The notes under the pieces were generated by a model. The model did not search any database. It had not been told where the DNA came from and was given only the letters and a program-made list of their open reading frames with translations. This document shows positions 35,771-46,180 of a stretch of DNA of 64,000 bases, piece after piece (the stretch's first letter is position 1; every line of letters starts with the position of its first letter). The stretch is from Escallonia rubra (lineage: Eukaryota; Streptophyta; Magnoliopsida; Escalloniales; Escalloniaceae). The DNA is taken from NCBI GenBank assembly GCA_033065855.1, contig JAVXUO010000026.1, positions 1 through 64,000 of the forward strand. Reading direction: 5' to 3'. A program made the translations under genes and the position numbers.

Positions 35771-36169
35771 GGTCTAAATGGTCATCGATTATCCTTATCT
35801 TAGCAATCTGGGGCTCGAGTGCGGCTAACTTGTCCTTCCATTCTGGTACAGCTGGTGATTATTTTCTTGTTCCTCAGACTCATATATCTAATCAAACTCC
35901 AGACCTTTCTTTCTATCGTCTTTCTTCCCCCTACCTCTCGTATTGAGGTTATCCAAATCTTTGGCGGTTCGAGATTGCTGCTCGATTAGGGTAGTAAAAA
36001 TAATTTTGAAGATTTTTTGTGAAGTTCACTGATGATACAGACCAAATCAGAGATCTGTAAGAATTCTTCAGCCATTGGCGTTCGTGAGAGTTTTTCGGAC
36101 GTGTCTCGATACCAACCATGCTTAGCCTTAACTGTATGTGGAAAGTTTTCAAAAAATTAATAATTCATT

Positions 36170-36850
36170 CCACATAGATCAAACTAGTAGGCTCATACAC
36201 TAACATGGGTGAAGGGAATTTTCTAATCTTGGGGGTATTTTTCGAATCTTGGAGAAAAGGGCTGACTAACTGTCATGTTATCCGAATGAATAACCCCGGT
36301 TGATCAGTATGGACTGGGGAATTATTCTATAAACTTTCAAGAGGATAAGGTTTTATGACTAACCATCTGTTCATCATGAAGGATACCCAGTCAGTTGGTC
36401 AGTGGGCCTGGGTTTTATTTTTGTGAATTTTTCAAGAAATTTTCTAAGAATAAGGTTTTCTGACTAACAGTCTGTTCGTCTTGGCAAATAATCGGCCGGT
36501 TGGTCAGTGGGCTGAGGTTTTATTTTTTTCAATTTTTCTAGAAATTTTTCGGGGATAAGGTTTTTTGACTAACTGTCCGGTCATCTTGGCAGTAACCGGC
36601 CGATTGGTAAGTGGGCTGACATTTTATTTCTAGGAATTTTCTGAGGTAAGGTTTTTAACTAACCATCCGATCATCCTGATAATTGGCCGCTTGATCAGTA
36701 GGTTGGATTAGGGTATGAACTAACCAGTTTTGAAATTTTCAAGTACACATACTAAACTAACCGTCGTGGTTGGGAACGCGAATAATCGGCTGGTTAGTCA
36801 GTCTCCCTTTTTTTGCAAAATACCATATTAGCTTACAGAATGCTGGTGCT
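36170..36850 (-). repeat. 5' leader of B with AACCGGCCGGTTAGTC-type palindromes
   Basis: About a dozen variants of (A)ACCGGCCGGTTAGTCAG and its reverse complement, spaced 40-80 bp, lie between 5' LTR and gag (for example near 36245, 36290, 36360, 36395, 36490, 36565, 36600 and 36780). The same motif recurs in the leader of C and in the LTRs. Confidence 0.7.
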
Positions 36851-37320
36851 TTCCCTGCCAACATGTCGTAGGCCAATACATGTATTCTCCCAACAAATGG
36901 CAGAACACTGAATGGTCCGGGTGTGAGTTATTCTCCTTATAATACCAGTGTAAAGGTTACTCTATCGGTTTGACTGTAACATATACCTCACGCTCGTAAC
37001 TATGAAGTTAATAATGTGCGATCACCAGAACGTATACAAGTCATTTAATATATCAGGAAACCAGGATGAATCGTTAGTATGAGGCTCATGGAGTTGAGAA
37101 CTTGATCCAGAGATCACCTTCAGCCTAGAAGGACCAAGGGCCTCGAATGTGTCGCTCCCAAATGGGTGGGTCAGGGTGAGACGTGCCCGTGTGTGAGGTA
37201 TGAAAATAAAAGCACGAGTATCACAGTTATGTCACATTGTACATACCACTAAAAAATATAAGAAAATTGCAACAAGGACAAAAATCAAGAGAAACTTTTC
37301 AAGTTTAGTCCTCCTAGTGT

Positions 37321-37345
37321 TTTTAGTCCCCATGTGAGTCAGCAT
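37321..37345 (-). other. Primer binding site region of B
   Basis: Immediately after the 5' LTR end, minus-strand sense, comes ATGCTGACTCACATGGGGAC. It parallels TGGTGACTCTGTTGGGAAC at the same place in C. Both have the usual spacing, though B's copy is altered. Confidence 0.55.
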
Positions 37346-38688
37346 TGTAACGAAGCGCCTCAAAAAAATCCCCAACGATTTTAGGAGTTGTCATCTTATT
37401 TTATTTAACAAAATAGGTAAAATAATAAAAATTCTAAAAAAACTTTAAAGTGTCAAAAAAGACGACTAATCTATCAAAAATCAGAATATGGGTCTGGAGA
37501 CTAAGTTACGCAACTGGAAGGTGTTAGGCATCGGCCACGCCCTTTCGATCTCTACTTCGTTTTTGTTGATTTTTTGCCTTAAAGAACACATATGGCATGC
37601 CAAACATAATACGACTCACCCTAAGTTAATTTTTATTATTAATTGGCTTGAACTCGACACCGGGGTCAAGTGGCCTACGTATCCGAATGGGGTAAATCAG
37701 AATCAAAACCACCGTAGTTCGAAACTTGTCCTATGAGAAGTAGTCTATAATTCAAACATGGACTTAAACAAAGAAAATAACTGAAAAAAGACTTTTTTGT
37801 GGTGTTTGAAATGAAATGTGACTAGGAGAAAAGGGAGACAATCTATATGTTATCTACCCTAAGAAAGCTAGTAAAGATTACCTCGTGATGCAGCTTGCCT
37901 TGATGACTCAGGGATGTTCTCTGTGGTATCCATGATGCAAAGGAACAACGGAGACGTTTTTAGAGTGATTTGGATGGCTAAGATTCTTGAGAGAGGCTGC
38001 ATGTCACTTCACCAAGGAAATGGCATGCAAACTCTAAAGAGAATAAACTTCTGGAACCACCAGATATTGACCCCTGAAAATGAAGGCCAAGACCCCTTCT
38101 TATAGTGCTCAGGGTTGCAGAATCTAGTAAGATTGTCAATGCCAATCTGCATGGCTGTAGATAAGTCTGAATAAGTGATAAAATTACAGATTGACAAAAA
38201 TTACCTAACCGACCGGTTAGTAGAAAACCAGTCTGTTCACCTTTCATTAAAAATACTTTTTCCCGAATTTTGGAACATTATCTAACCCTAATTTCGATTA
38301 TAATATCTAAAATCACAAATGGGATGTACCAAATTCGGATAAGTCGTTTTTTTACCAACAAATAGATTATTTGATCTTTATATCATGAATTATTTTTCCA
38401 AATCATCTAATCAAACTTCATCAATGTAAATAATCTAGACCATGGACTGGACTTGACCTGAATGGACTAGACTAATGCAACTGGACTGGACATACAATGG
38501 ACTAGACTGGACAGTGACATTAGACATGACTGGACCAATTAACAGGACTAAATTAAAATAAAACTGGACTGTTCTAATTAATTAAATTGCATTTCCAAGC
38601 CCAAACTCTATAATTCTTTTTAATAAAAAAAATAATAAAGATCATTATCTATTTAATTAAATATGCCTATAAAAATGGGTTGTCTACA
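37346..38688 (-). repeat. 5' LTR of B
   Basis: Partner of 22409-23755. It starts (minus strand) TGTAGACAACCC and ends CGTTACA. The two B LTRs differ by many substitutions and small indels, indicating an old insertion. Confidence 0.85.
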
Positions 38689-38693
38689 ACATG

Positions 38694-38945
38694 TTCTTTT
38701 ATAGTCAAACATTAACTAAGGACACGCATGTCTTGTTGATATATCTTATGTCCTTCAAAAGACTCTAGAATCATCACTTTGACAGAACTAGAATCCTTGG
38801 GAAATAAGGAAGATAATATGTTATGGAAACTACCTCTAAGGTAATTGACTCCCACTTGGAGAAGAAAACCTCCTTTAATTCCCTATGAATACCTTCACAA
38901 GTCTAATGTACACCTTTCTTATTAATAATCTTATACTTTACATAA
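38694..38945 (+). repeat. Remainder of the 3' LTR of D
   Basis: Homologous to 15280-15533 over its whole length (shared 'gtcaaacat.aactaagga' and 'aaggtaattg.ctcccact'). It begins right after the target duplication of B. The similarity ends near 38945, where flanking DNA starts. Confidence 0.6.
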
Positions 38946-39595
38946 CTTCTGACTTAAGCATTAGAGATTCTCCGCCTACCCTACTCCCGGGAGTCATTAT
39001 TTGCTCATGTTGCACTTTGTAGGTCTATTAACATGCTCGTTTGGTCCCGTCCAATTTTTATCCACAAGAAGCGTAAATGGTTGGAATTTGGTACTTGGCA
39101 CACAATCCTTACTTAAACAAAAATATTCTTGAACTAAAAACTTGCCTTTAAACTTATATACATTGGAGGTGGATACATGATTTAGTATATAGAAATGCAA
39201 CTCTCTTGGATTACCAATAAATCAATGCATGGTTAAATCCCAGAGATAAAGTAGTCCTTCATTTGCATGTGGAAGAGCTTTAACTATCTTCAAGATGTTA
39301 TGATTTTTTTTTTGGCTTCTCATTCTTACCTATCAAACATGAGCTTTTACACATGCTTCATTTACATGCTCCTCACAAATTTTAGATTCATCCTCTATAT
39401 GTGAATTAATATTGCATGAGTTGGTCCAAAGTGGTATCTCCTTTCTTGTGCTTTAGTTCATTGCAGTGTTCCTTACTAGCTAGTCGAAGTTTTAAAAGTT
39501 TCTGAAAGTTCTTTCTAGGTATTGGAAGGAATACCGCAACAAAGTAAACCACAAGAAAAAAGATCTCACCTTTTACCAACCAATGTAACATTCGC
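38946..39595. other. No recognisable gene
   Basis: AT-rich sequence with short reading frames only. It may be decayed 5' sequence of the copia remnant that follows. Confidence 0.4.
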
Positions 39596-40110
39596 ATATC
39601 AATGAGGAAGGTAGAAATCGTGAGAATGATCTTTTAAAGGGAGCTTTTATCGAAGCTCATGTTTCATAACAAGGAGGAGAATTTGAACAAATATGACAAA
39701 CTTTTGAAACCAAATAATTCTAAGCATTTCAGGTCCTCTAGCCCAAATCCAAACGTAAAGCGCAAAAGAATGCTACAATAATCACAAGATTGACCATTTT
39801 ATAAACGATTTTCATCAGCTAAAGCATGGAAATGACAAGAGAAAGTGAATAAAAGCAAATTTAAGGATCTTGTTGCAGTTGTGATGGAAAGCTTCACGCC
39901 GATAATTGAAGCTAAATGGTGGGTAGACACTGGCGATTCTCACCATATTGTTAGAGACAAAAGTCTCTTGAAACATAATGAACTATTAGGAAATGGGATG
40001 GTGATCTACATGGGCAACACTTCATAAGCCAAGGTAATTGAATAAGGTATAGACGACCTTAAGCTATTGCTAAAAAAAGATATTACCTTAAAAGATGTGC
40101 TTCAGTGTCT
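39596..40110 (+). pseudogene. Ty1/copia gag-protease remnant
   Basis: The frame at 39596-39690 reads NEEGRNRENDLLKGAFIEAH, typical of copia gag. It is followed by a degraded CCHC knuckle (NHKIDHFINDFHQLKHG, two cysteines lost) near 39780-39835. Then at 39845-40027 comes the protease start AKWWVDTGDSHHIVRDKSLL with GNGMVIYMGNTS, where copia elements have the active site D-(S/T)-G-A and the YMGN box. A stop follows at 40027, then similarity resumes to a KDITLKDVL stretch ending near 40105. Integrase, RT and LTRs are not found, so it is a fragment. Confidence 0.65.
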
Positions 40111-40410
40111 TAACCAGTGGAAGGCTCATTGGTTCAATTGTCGAGTTAATCCTGATCGAATCGTGATGTCATGAATATAAGTTTTAGATAATTAAGAATT
40201 TGTGTTATGTATAAAACATCTATAATCATATATTAGGGAGCCAAATATGCATATTTCTCCAAAGTAAGAATATGAGATTTATTTGGCTGCCCAAAAAGTA
40301 AGTGCACGAACAATAAGACCCAAAATATTTCTACAACCAAAAAAAATGGAAGGAAAATATTAAAGTAGTTTAAGATCATTTAATATTGTTATAGCCTTTG
40401 CATTATTAAT

Positions 40411-40495
<85 letters not shown>

Positions 40496-42066
40496 AGAGA
40501 CATAGATTAATTGGATCTAATCAGATAGAGTAAAAAAGTTGAGGTTAGGTTCAAAGAAAATAATTGCATAAAAACCTAAGTTTTGATCAATAAGATCCCT
40601 CACAACCATTATGGGTTTAAAGGTTTGAGAATCTAGCAAAAGCCTAATCGACTTTGGCCAGAATTTTCACTAAAAGTATTTTATGCATCAGCTGGTCGAT
40701 GGTTCATAATGACAAAGCCTACCCCGCTTTTTAGGCAATTTTTTAAGTGTCTGTAACTACTCACATATCAAAAGTAATGACCAAAACAATCTGTACTTGC
40801 AACTAAGCTAATTTTGGGATTTTTCCATCTCCATGCGCTCCAAGAAGTCGCAAGCTACTACTTACGCGTCACTCATCTCTGCATGAGTTCCTCACTCCAA
40901 AGTCGTTGAGTTATTAAATTTTTATTTCAGCATATCCCCTTGATCAAAATAGTAATCAAACTGATATTAGTACAGTAAAGAGTCAATGGGCACTAGCATT
41001 TGTCTCTATGATAGACCAATCCCTTGGCTAGGATTTGACTAAGTTTCAAAAATTCCTTGATAAAGTTTCCATTGAAGCGCATGTAAAATTTAAAAGAAGC
41101 TCATCAAATCTTTTCAGCCAAACATTTTATTTTGTCTAGTGTCGGTAGCCATTTCTTCTGACCTTTATCGAGTCTGTTGAACACTTATAGATATTTGATC
41201 AAAAGGGCCAAACGTAGGGCTTGAAAACCAAAAAATTGGTCTGAAAATGTGCTTATTCAAATTCAGTATGGTATTTGACGGTGTTAGAGAGGGACCTATA
41301 ACCTTTTTGGACTTGGCCCGGTTGTATATCGGGAGTGAAGGGTGAGGGAAACATAAGCTGAAAGGAGAGAGAAGATTGAAAAAGGCAAGGGAGAAGAAGA
41401 CATAGGCAAGTGAGAAAAGAAGTAAACTGGACACAAAGGTGAAACCTAGGGTATGGGGAAAACTTTGGGTGGGACATGAGGAATTCCAGGGTAGGGTATA
41501 TAAATGGCTGCACCTAATTTTTACCAAGGGACTCTTGGTTCTCTCATCACTCAAAATATCAACTCAAACTTTGTCTAGTAGTCTTAAAAGTCATTATAAA
41601 GTCTCCAAAAGGACTAAACTTGAACTAGACACATCTTTAACATTTGATGTTGTTTAATTGCCGGAATATGGCACATTAGAAAAAATTTCCCTCTAAAAAT
41701 TTTAATAGCAACATTTGAACTCCACATATTGCATGCTTAGCACTGTATATCCAGCCTCTGAAGAAGCCATTAATCTAAGGGTATTTTTGGTAGTTCACTT
41801 AAAATCAACTGGATAAATTTTCAAATACAAACTTTGACGGGATAATTTTGCAAAAAAAGTCAAACCAGTTAGTAGGGATCTAATTTTGTTGGCATGCCAT
41901 ATATGGAGGGAAATTAATGTATTGAAGTATTTATCTTTATCAGAATATGTAAAGAAAAAATAAAGACCATGGATCTAGCATTATTAAACTAACCATATTC
42001 CACTGGTATATTTCCTAAGTAAAATCAACCCGTCTTTAGCCAATTGCTACATATTGCGTGTTTACT
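40111..42066. other. No recognisable gene; compound microsatellite inside
   Basis: Apart from the microsatellite at 40411-40491 I see only AT-rich sequence. A purine-rich stretch (41340-41440) is followed by a good TATA motif (GTATATAAATGG at ~41497), which could be a promoter or LTR promoter. No following gene or paired LTR was found. Confidence 0.4.
40411..40491. repeat. (CA)n(TA)n(TG)n compound microsatellite
   Basis: About 24 bp of CA, then ~16 bp of TA, then ~41 bp of TG. CA and TG blocks are reverse complements, so the tract is one large imperfect palindrome that could fold into a hairpin. Confidence 0.95.
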
Positions 42067-42379
42067 TAGAGATGTCAATGGGCCGGGCTTTCTCATGAAT
42101 ATAAGGTCGTCTCAAGTCCAAGCCCTTGGCCCAAAGTTTCAGGCTGGGCTTGGGTCGTGCCCAAGCCAGCCCAAAAAATTATTTTTTTTGTAAAATCCCT
42201 TTTAATTTTGCGATCAACTTAAATTTATGACAATGTATGACGTCCTCCTTTAATTGAGGGCTAAGTTACCTAATTTTTTATATAAAAAATAATTGTCTAG
42301 AAAAAAGTGAAACGTGTTCATATGTATTGTTAACTTCAAATATAATTAATTTTATCGAAAATGCGACAATGTGAACTAT

Positions 42380-43608
42380 ATTTTGAGAAAATATCTTTCT
42401 AAAAGGTTGCAAAAGGAAAAGAAAAAGAAAATTAAGTTACCTAATCATCTGGATGATCTTCAACGCTCAAATTGTTATTCTACCTTTCATCAACTGGTTT
42501 ATCTTGCTCTCTGTATTTCGCATCAAGATAATTCTTCCAACAAATACATAACTCCAATGACTCGAGATTAAGACGACTCTTCTTGTCATCCAAGAGTCTC
42601 CCGCTCGCTGAAGAAAAAAAGACTTTGAAGTAATCGTGGAGGCTTGTACCAGTAGTATATCACGTGCAATTTGGGATAAAGCACGATAAAACTTTTTCAT
42701 TTTGTTCTAAAAAGTTAATAAATCAAAATTCTTTTGCTACTCTAGTGACAATAAAGCATAATGACTAGTATTTATATATGGACTAATTTCATTAAACGAG
42801 AAAAATGAAGAAAAACTGTAGAATATTCTTCCACTCTTAGTTATTTTTTCCAGCACATCACATCTTATATACCCATATATGATCCGTAATATATTTGACT
42901 GCTCGATGATAAAGCGCACATGCGCACATCAGCAGGCGACGAACTTATGGAATTTATAAGCAAGTCTATCGCAATTGACCCATTGCCATTTTTTTCTGAA
43001 ATTTCTTTCATTGCGTAATTTACAGTATGTAACTTGAACTTAGTATCCAAAGACTAGGGCAGCAGCAAAAGCTACAAGTAATTCTAGCCAATAATTTGTG
43101 AATTTAATGTCCATTTATTCTACTATCTCGGGAAAAAAAATTCTTATCTCTCCATTGGTTTAAAACTTTAGCCATTTAAGTATTTTTAGTATAACGAAAA
43201 ATGATGTGGAATAGTACATACCAGACAATAGAAGAGTAGACATGTAAAATACCTACAAAAATTCAACCAGGTATTCAGCTAACTGCAACTTATTTACACT
43301 TGGAAAGCCTTGTGAAAACTTGGCTAGTATGCAGTGAATATAAACTTATTTGTATATGTGTATGTCGAGTTCCACCAATGGTGAACATCTTTAACAGGTC
43401 TCTTACAAGACAAATTATATTGAACACACGAAGCTTTAAATGTCTTGTATTCTTAAACCCGAAGAATCAACATACATAATAGTACCCCTTATTTTGGAAA
43501 GAATAAGGCTTGAGTTTCGTTTTAACAATTCAGTAGCAGCATAATTATTGGAAGCATTAGCAAAACTAACACTTATTACCTTATCATCCATTTTAAAGTT
43601 AGTACATG
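42380..43608 (-). pseudogene. hAT transposase, C-terminal half (pseudogene)
   Basis: On the minus strand, directly beside the insertion, ACTNFKMDDKVISVSFANAS and NNYAATELLKRN lead into the RNase-H-fold part (~43520-43585). Similarity returns at 42985-43050 (FKLHTVNYAMKEISEKNG) and ends with the hAT C-terminal dimerisation domain: LSQIARDILLVQASTITSKS (~42640-42700), then, in another frame, LDDKKSRLNLESLELC and CWKNYLDAKYREQDKP (~42480-42590). The order matches Ac/Tam3-like transposases. Frameshifts and stops are numerous. The conserved ARDIL...AST...S core of the dimerisation domain is readable. Confidence 0.75.
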
Positions 43609-43613
43609 CTACA

Positions 43614-45019
43614 TGTAGATACCCTAGTAGTCTTTTTATTCGTTAAATGATTATTGGGCTTTATTGTTAATTAAGTTTATTATTATTACTATTATAGGTT
43701 TATGCCTAATAATATATAATGACCATGATTCACTTAAGCCCAATCCAGTTTGAGTCCAGCTCAGTTAGCAGTCCAGTCCAGTTAGGTTGAACTAATTAGG
43801 TTAGGGTTCTTTACCTTATAAAAAGGGTCATTTGGCTAATTAGAAGAGGGAGGAAAAACCTAGGAGAAGGGTTACTAGGTTAGAAATCCCAAATTCCCGT
43901 ATTAAGCATACATCTAAACTTCGACTGGCCATAATCTGCTCCTATATTGCCTTATTTAGGTTATTCAAAATCTTAAACAATGTATCTTTTCAAGAGTTAC
44001 AACTTTGCAGATTCCCTTTATAGGGTTTTCATTGTCTGACTCCAAACTGCTCATACAATGCTTTATTTAGGCAATTCAAAAGCCTAAATCATCTACCTTT
44101 TCAAGGTCTGTAACTTTGTAGAAGAAGTTAAATCCATTTAAGGTCTTCTTCATGTTCAAAATAATGTTCTTTTAAAATAGTCTTAACTTGCTCATGCGAT
44201 ATCCTATTTAATCTATTCAAAAGCCTAAATCGTGCATCTTTTTGTCAGTTACAACTTTATAGAAGGAGTCAAATCTATTTCAGATTATCTTCAGGCCCAA
44301 AATAGAACTTTCTATTCTGACAGATTGTTGTTCTTGGTTTTTTTACGTCAAATCGATCTCGGAATAAGCCATTGGACAATCCGGACCAGGGTATGATTCT
44401 CTATCATTCTTTTTAGTATTTTATTTCTAGATTAGAGGAATCTAGATTGTTTCCCCCTCCATGCGATTGGATCTCAGTTAAAAATATAAAAATTAAAGTA
44501 AAAGTCTTCTATTTTAATGATTTATAACTCTAGACCACTAGAAGATTAGTCAATTTAGAGTTCTAAGTCCATACGACTAGAAGAAGTCACGTCATCATAA
44601 GGGTCGAAGATCGAGATCTAGGTCGCCTTCCGTAGGGTTCGGTCTAATTATGATGGTTTTGATTTTGATTTGTTCAACTGGATAGATAGGCCATTCGACA
44701 CCTGTTGTCGAACTCAAACCAAAAATATATGATTAGAACTAAAGTTCTTTTATTGCATACTTGTATGTTTAAGGCCCAAAATCAATAGAAATGAAGTACA
44801 GAGTGAAAGGTATGACGGGTGCCTAACACCTTTCCATCGTAAACTTAGTTCATGAACCCATTTCTTTGTTTTAAATAGATTAATAGTCATTTGGACATAT
44901 TAGAGTCACGTTTGGTTTTTTCTTATTTTATGTCTAATTAAATAAGATGACAACTCCTAAAATCCTTATATCACGTTTTTCAGGGTCCACGTGGATTTTT
45001 TTCGAGGCGGTTTGCTACA
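43614..45019 (+). repeat. 5' LTR of C
   Basis: Starts TGTAGATACCC and ends TTTGCTACA (1,406 bp). It shares with the LTRs of A and B the 'gtccagtccagtt' block, 'aggtcgccttccgtagggtt', 'gtgcctaacacctttc' and 'gacaactcctaaa'. A TATA-like TTATAAAAAGGG at ~43815 precedes 'aggagaagggttactaggtt', a plausible transcription start region. Confidence 0.75.
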
Positions 45020-45020
45020 G

Positions 45021-45038
45021 TGGTGACTCTGTTGGGAA
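45021..45038 (+). other. Primer binding site of C
   Basis: TGGTGACTCTGTTGGGAA starts two bases after the LTR end. The same TGGYGACTC...GGGGA type occurs in many plant Tat-like elements. Confidence 0.6.
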
Positions 45039-45549
45039 CTAAAAACTAAGAGAACTAGACTTGAAAAATTTTCTATTGCTTTTGACCTTTTTTATATTTT
45101 CTTTTTGGTGTATAACATATACAATTTGCTCTAATTGTGGTAATTATGCTCTTATTTCATGCCTCCCACATGCGCATATTTGTCCGTAACCCACCCACTC
45201 AAGGGCAATGCTTGAAACCCTTGAACTTCCTATTTGCGAGGTGAATTTGACTGTAATGTCAACTCCAAGGCCTCCTACTAAAAGGGCCTCCTGGTTTTTC
45301 GATATAGTAAACACTTGTGTACATACTGGTGATCACCTATTATTAACTGCCTGAGTTACAGGTAGAAAGTATATGGTACTTGTCGAGCTGAGGGAGTAAC
45401 CTTACACCGGCATTGAGAGATAAACTATGCACCTGGACCGTTTCAGTGCTCTGCCATTTTTCGGGAGAATACCTATTCTGGCATATAGCATATTACCAAG
45501 GGAACCTGCCGATATTCTGTAGCTAGCAGGTAATCTCGTAAAAAAGGGA

Positions 45550-46180
45550 AAACTCTGACTAACCGGCTGGTTTATCGACCTGGTAACCAGAATTTTAGTC
45601 AATAAATGTTATGCTTGCAAATTCAAACTTTCTGATTTACGCCTTAAACCCTAAACCCATTGGGTAACCAAATAGTTAGTCAGAATCCTGAACTTCCCCA
45701 AAAATTTCAAATCCAACACTTTCAACCCACTGACTAATAGGCCAGTGAACCCACCAAGTTACCAGATGGTTAATCAGAACTCTAACATTCCCATAGTTTT
45801 TCATACCCCTGAACTTCCAATCCACTAACCAACCGGCCAGTTAACCCTATCCTCTTTTCTAGATTTTTTTTAGGTTAACAGATGGTTAGTTAGAACCCTG
45901 AATTCCCAGAGTTTCTCAGATTCCAAACCTCCAGCCTACTGACCAACCATTTGATTAACCCACAAGGTTACCGAATGGTTAGTCAGCACCCCAAACTTCC
46001 TTAAAAAATTTTAAAGATCTAAAATAACCCCATTAATCAATTGGTCGATTAACCTGACAGTTAGTTAGTAACCTACTTTTCATGACATTCTCCCAAAATT
46101 CAGAATTACTCAGTGAACAACCGAACAGTTAACCAGACGGTTAGTCAGTGTCCAGATTTGATGCGGGCATAAACTGACTG
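45550..46180 (+). repeat. 5' leader of C with AACCGGCCGGTTAGTC-type palindromes
   Basis: At least twelve variants of ACTAACCGGCTGGTT and GGTTAGTCAG lie in ~600 bp, often paired as inverted halves ('actgacaactggc...ggttagtcag' layout). The family's leader in B shows the same. Confidence 0.7.

Larger units (their letters stand above)
22409..38688 (-). mobile_element. Element B: Tat/Ogre-type Ty3/gypsy retrotransposon
   Basis: Two LTRs of 1,347 and 1,343 bp (22409-23755, 37346-38688) start TGTAGA and end (C/T)TACA. The flanks ACACG (22404-22408) and ACATG (38689-38693) differ in one base, so the 5-bp target duplication is nearly intact. On the minus strand, gag, protease, RT, RNase H, a second RNase H and integrase follow in order. 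Between integrase and the 3' LTR lie two plus-strand gene-like regions and a minisatellite. A second RNase H, extra ORFs after pol and 3' minisatellites are hallmarks of the Tat/Ogre lineage. Every ORF is broken, so the element is defective. Total length is 16,280 bp. Confidence 0.85.
15275..38945 (+). mobile_element. Element D: retrotransposon with short LTRs, interrupted by hAT1 and B
   Basis: The components in order are: 5' LTR remnant (15275-15533), PBS (15537), ~6.8 kb internal region without recognisable gag or pol but with hAT1 (16364-17920), minisatellite (20960-21890), polypurine tract (22351-22367), start of the 3' LTR (22370-22408), element B, and the rest of the 3' LTR (38694-38945). 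The PBS type and the minisatellite before the 3' LTR suggest a non-autonomous Tat-like element. The reconstructed LTR is only ~290 bp. The 5' LTR start is not visible because A abuts it. Confidence 0.5.

Noticed and set aside
40095..40160. tRNA-like GGTTCAATTG box
   Set aside because: No matching A box, acceptor stem or anticodon arm could be drawn.
41165..41554. 129-codon minus-strand frame
   Set aside because: Low-complexity Ser/Phe/Pro/Leu product from a purine-rich stretch; no domain.
41480..41650. TATA box followed by a possible gene
   Set aside because: GTATATAAATGG is a fair TATA motif, but no coding sequence or LTR pair follows.
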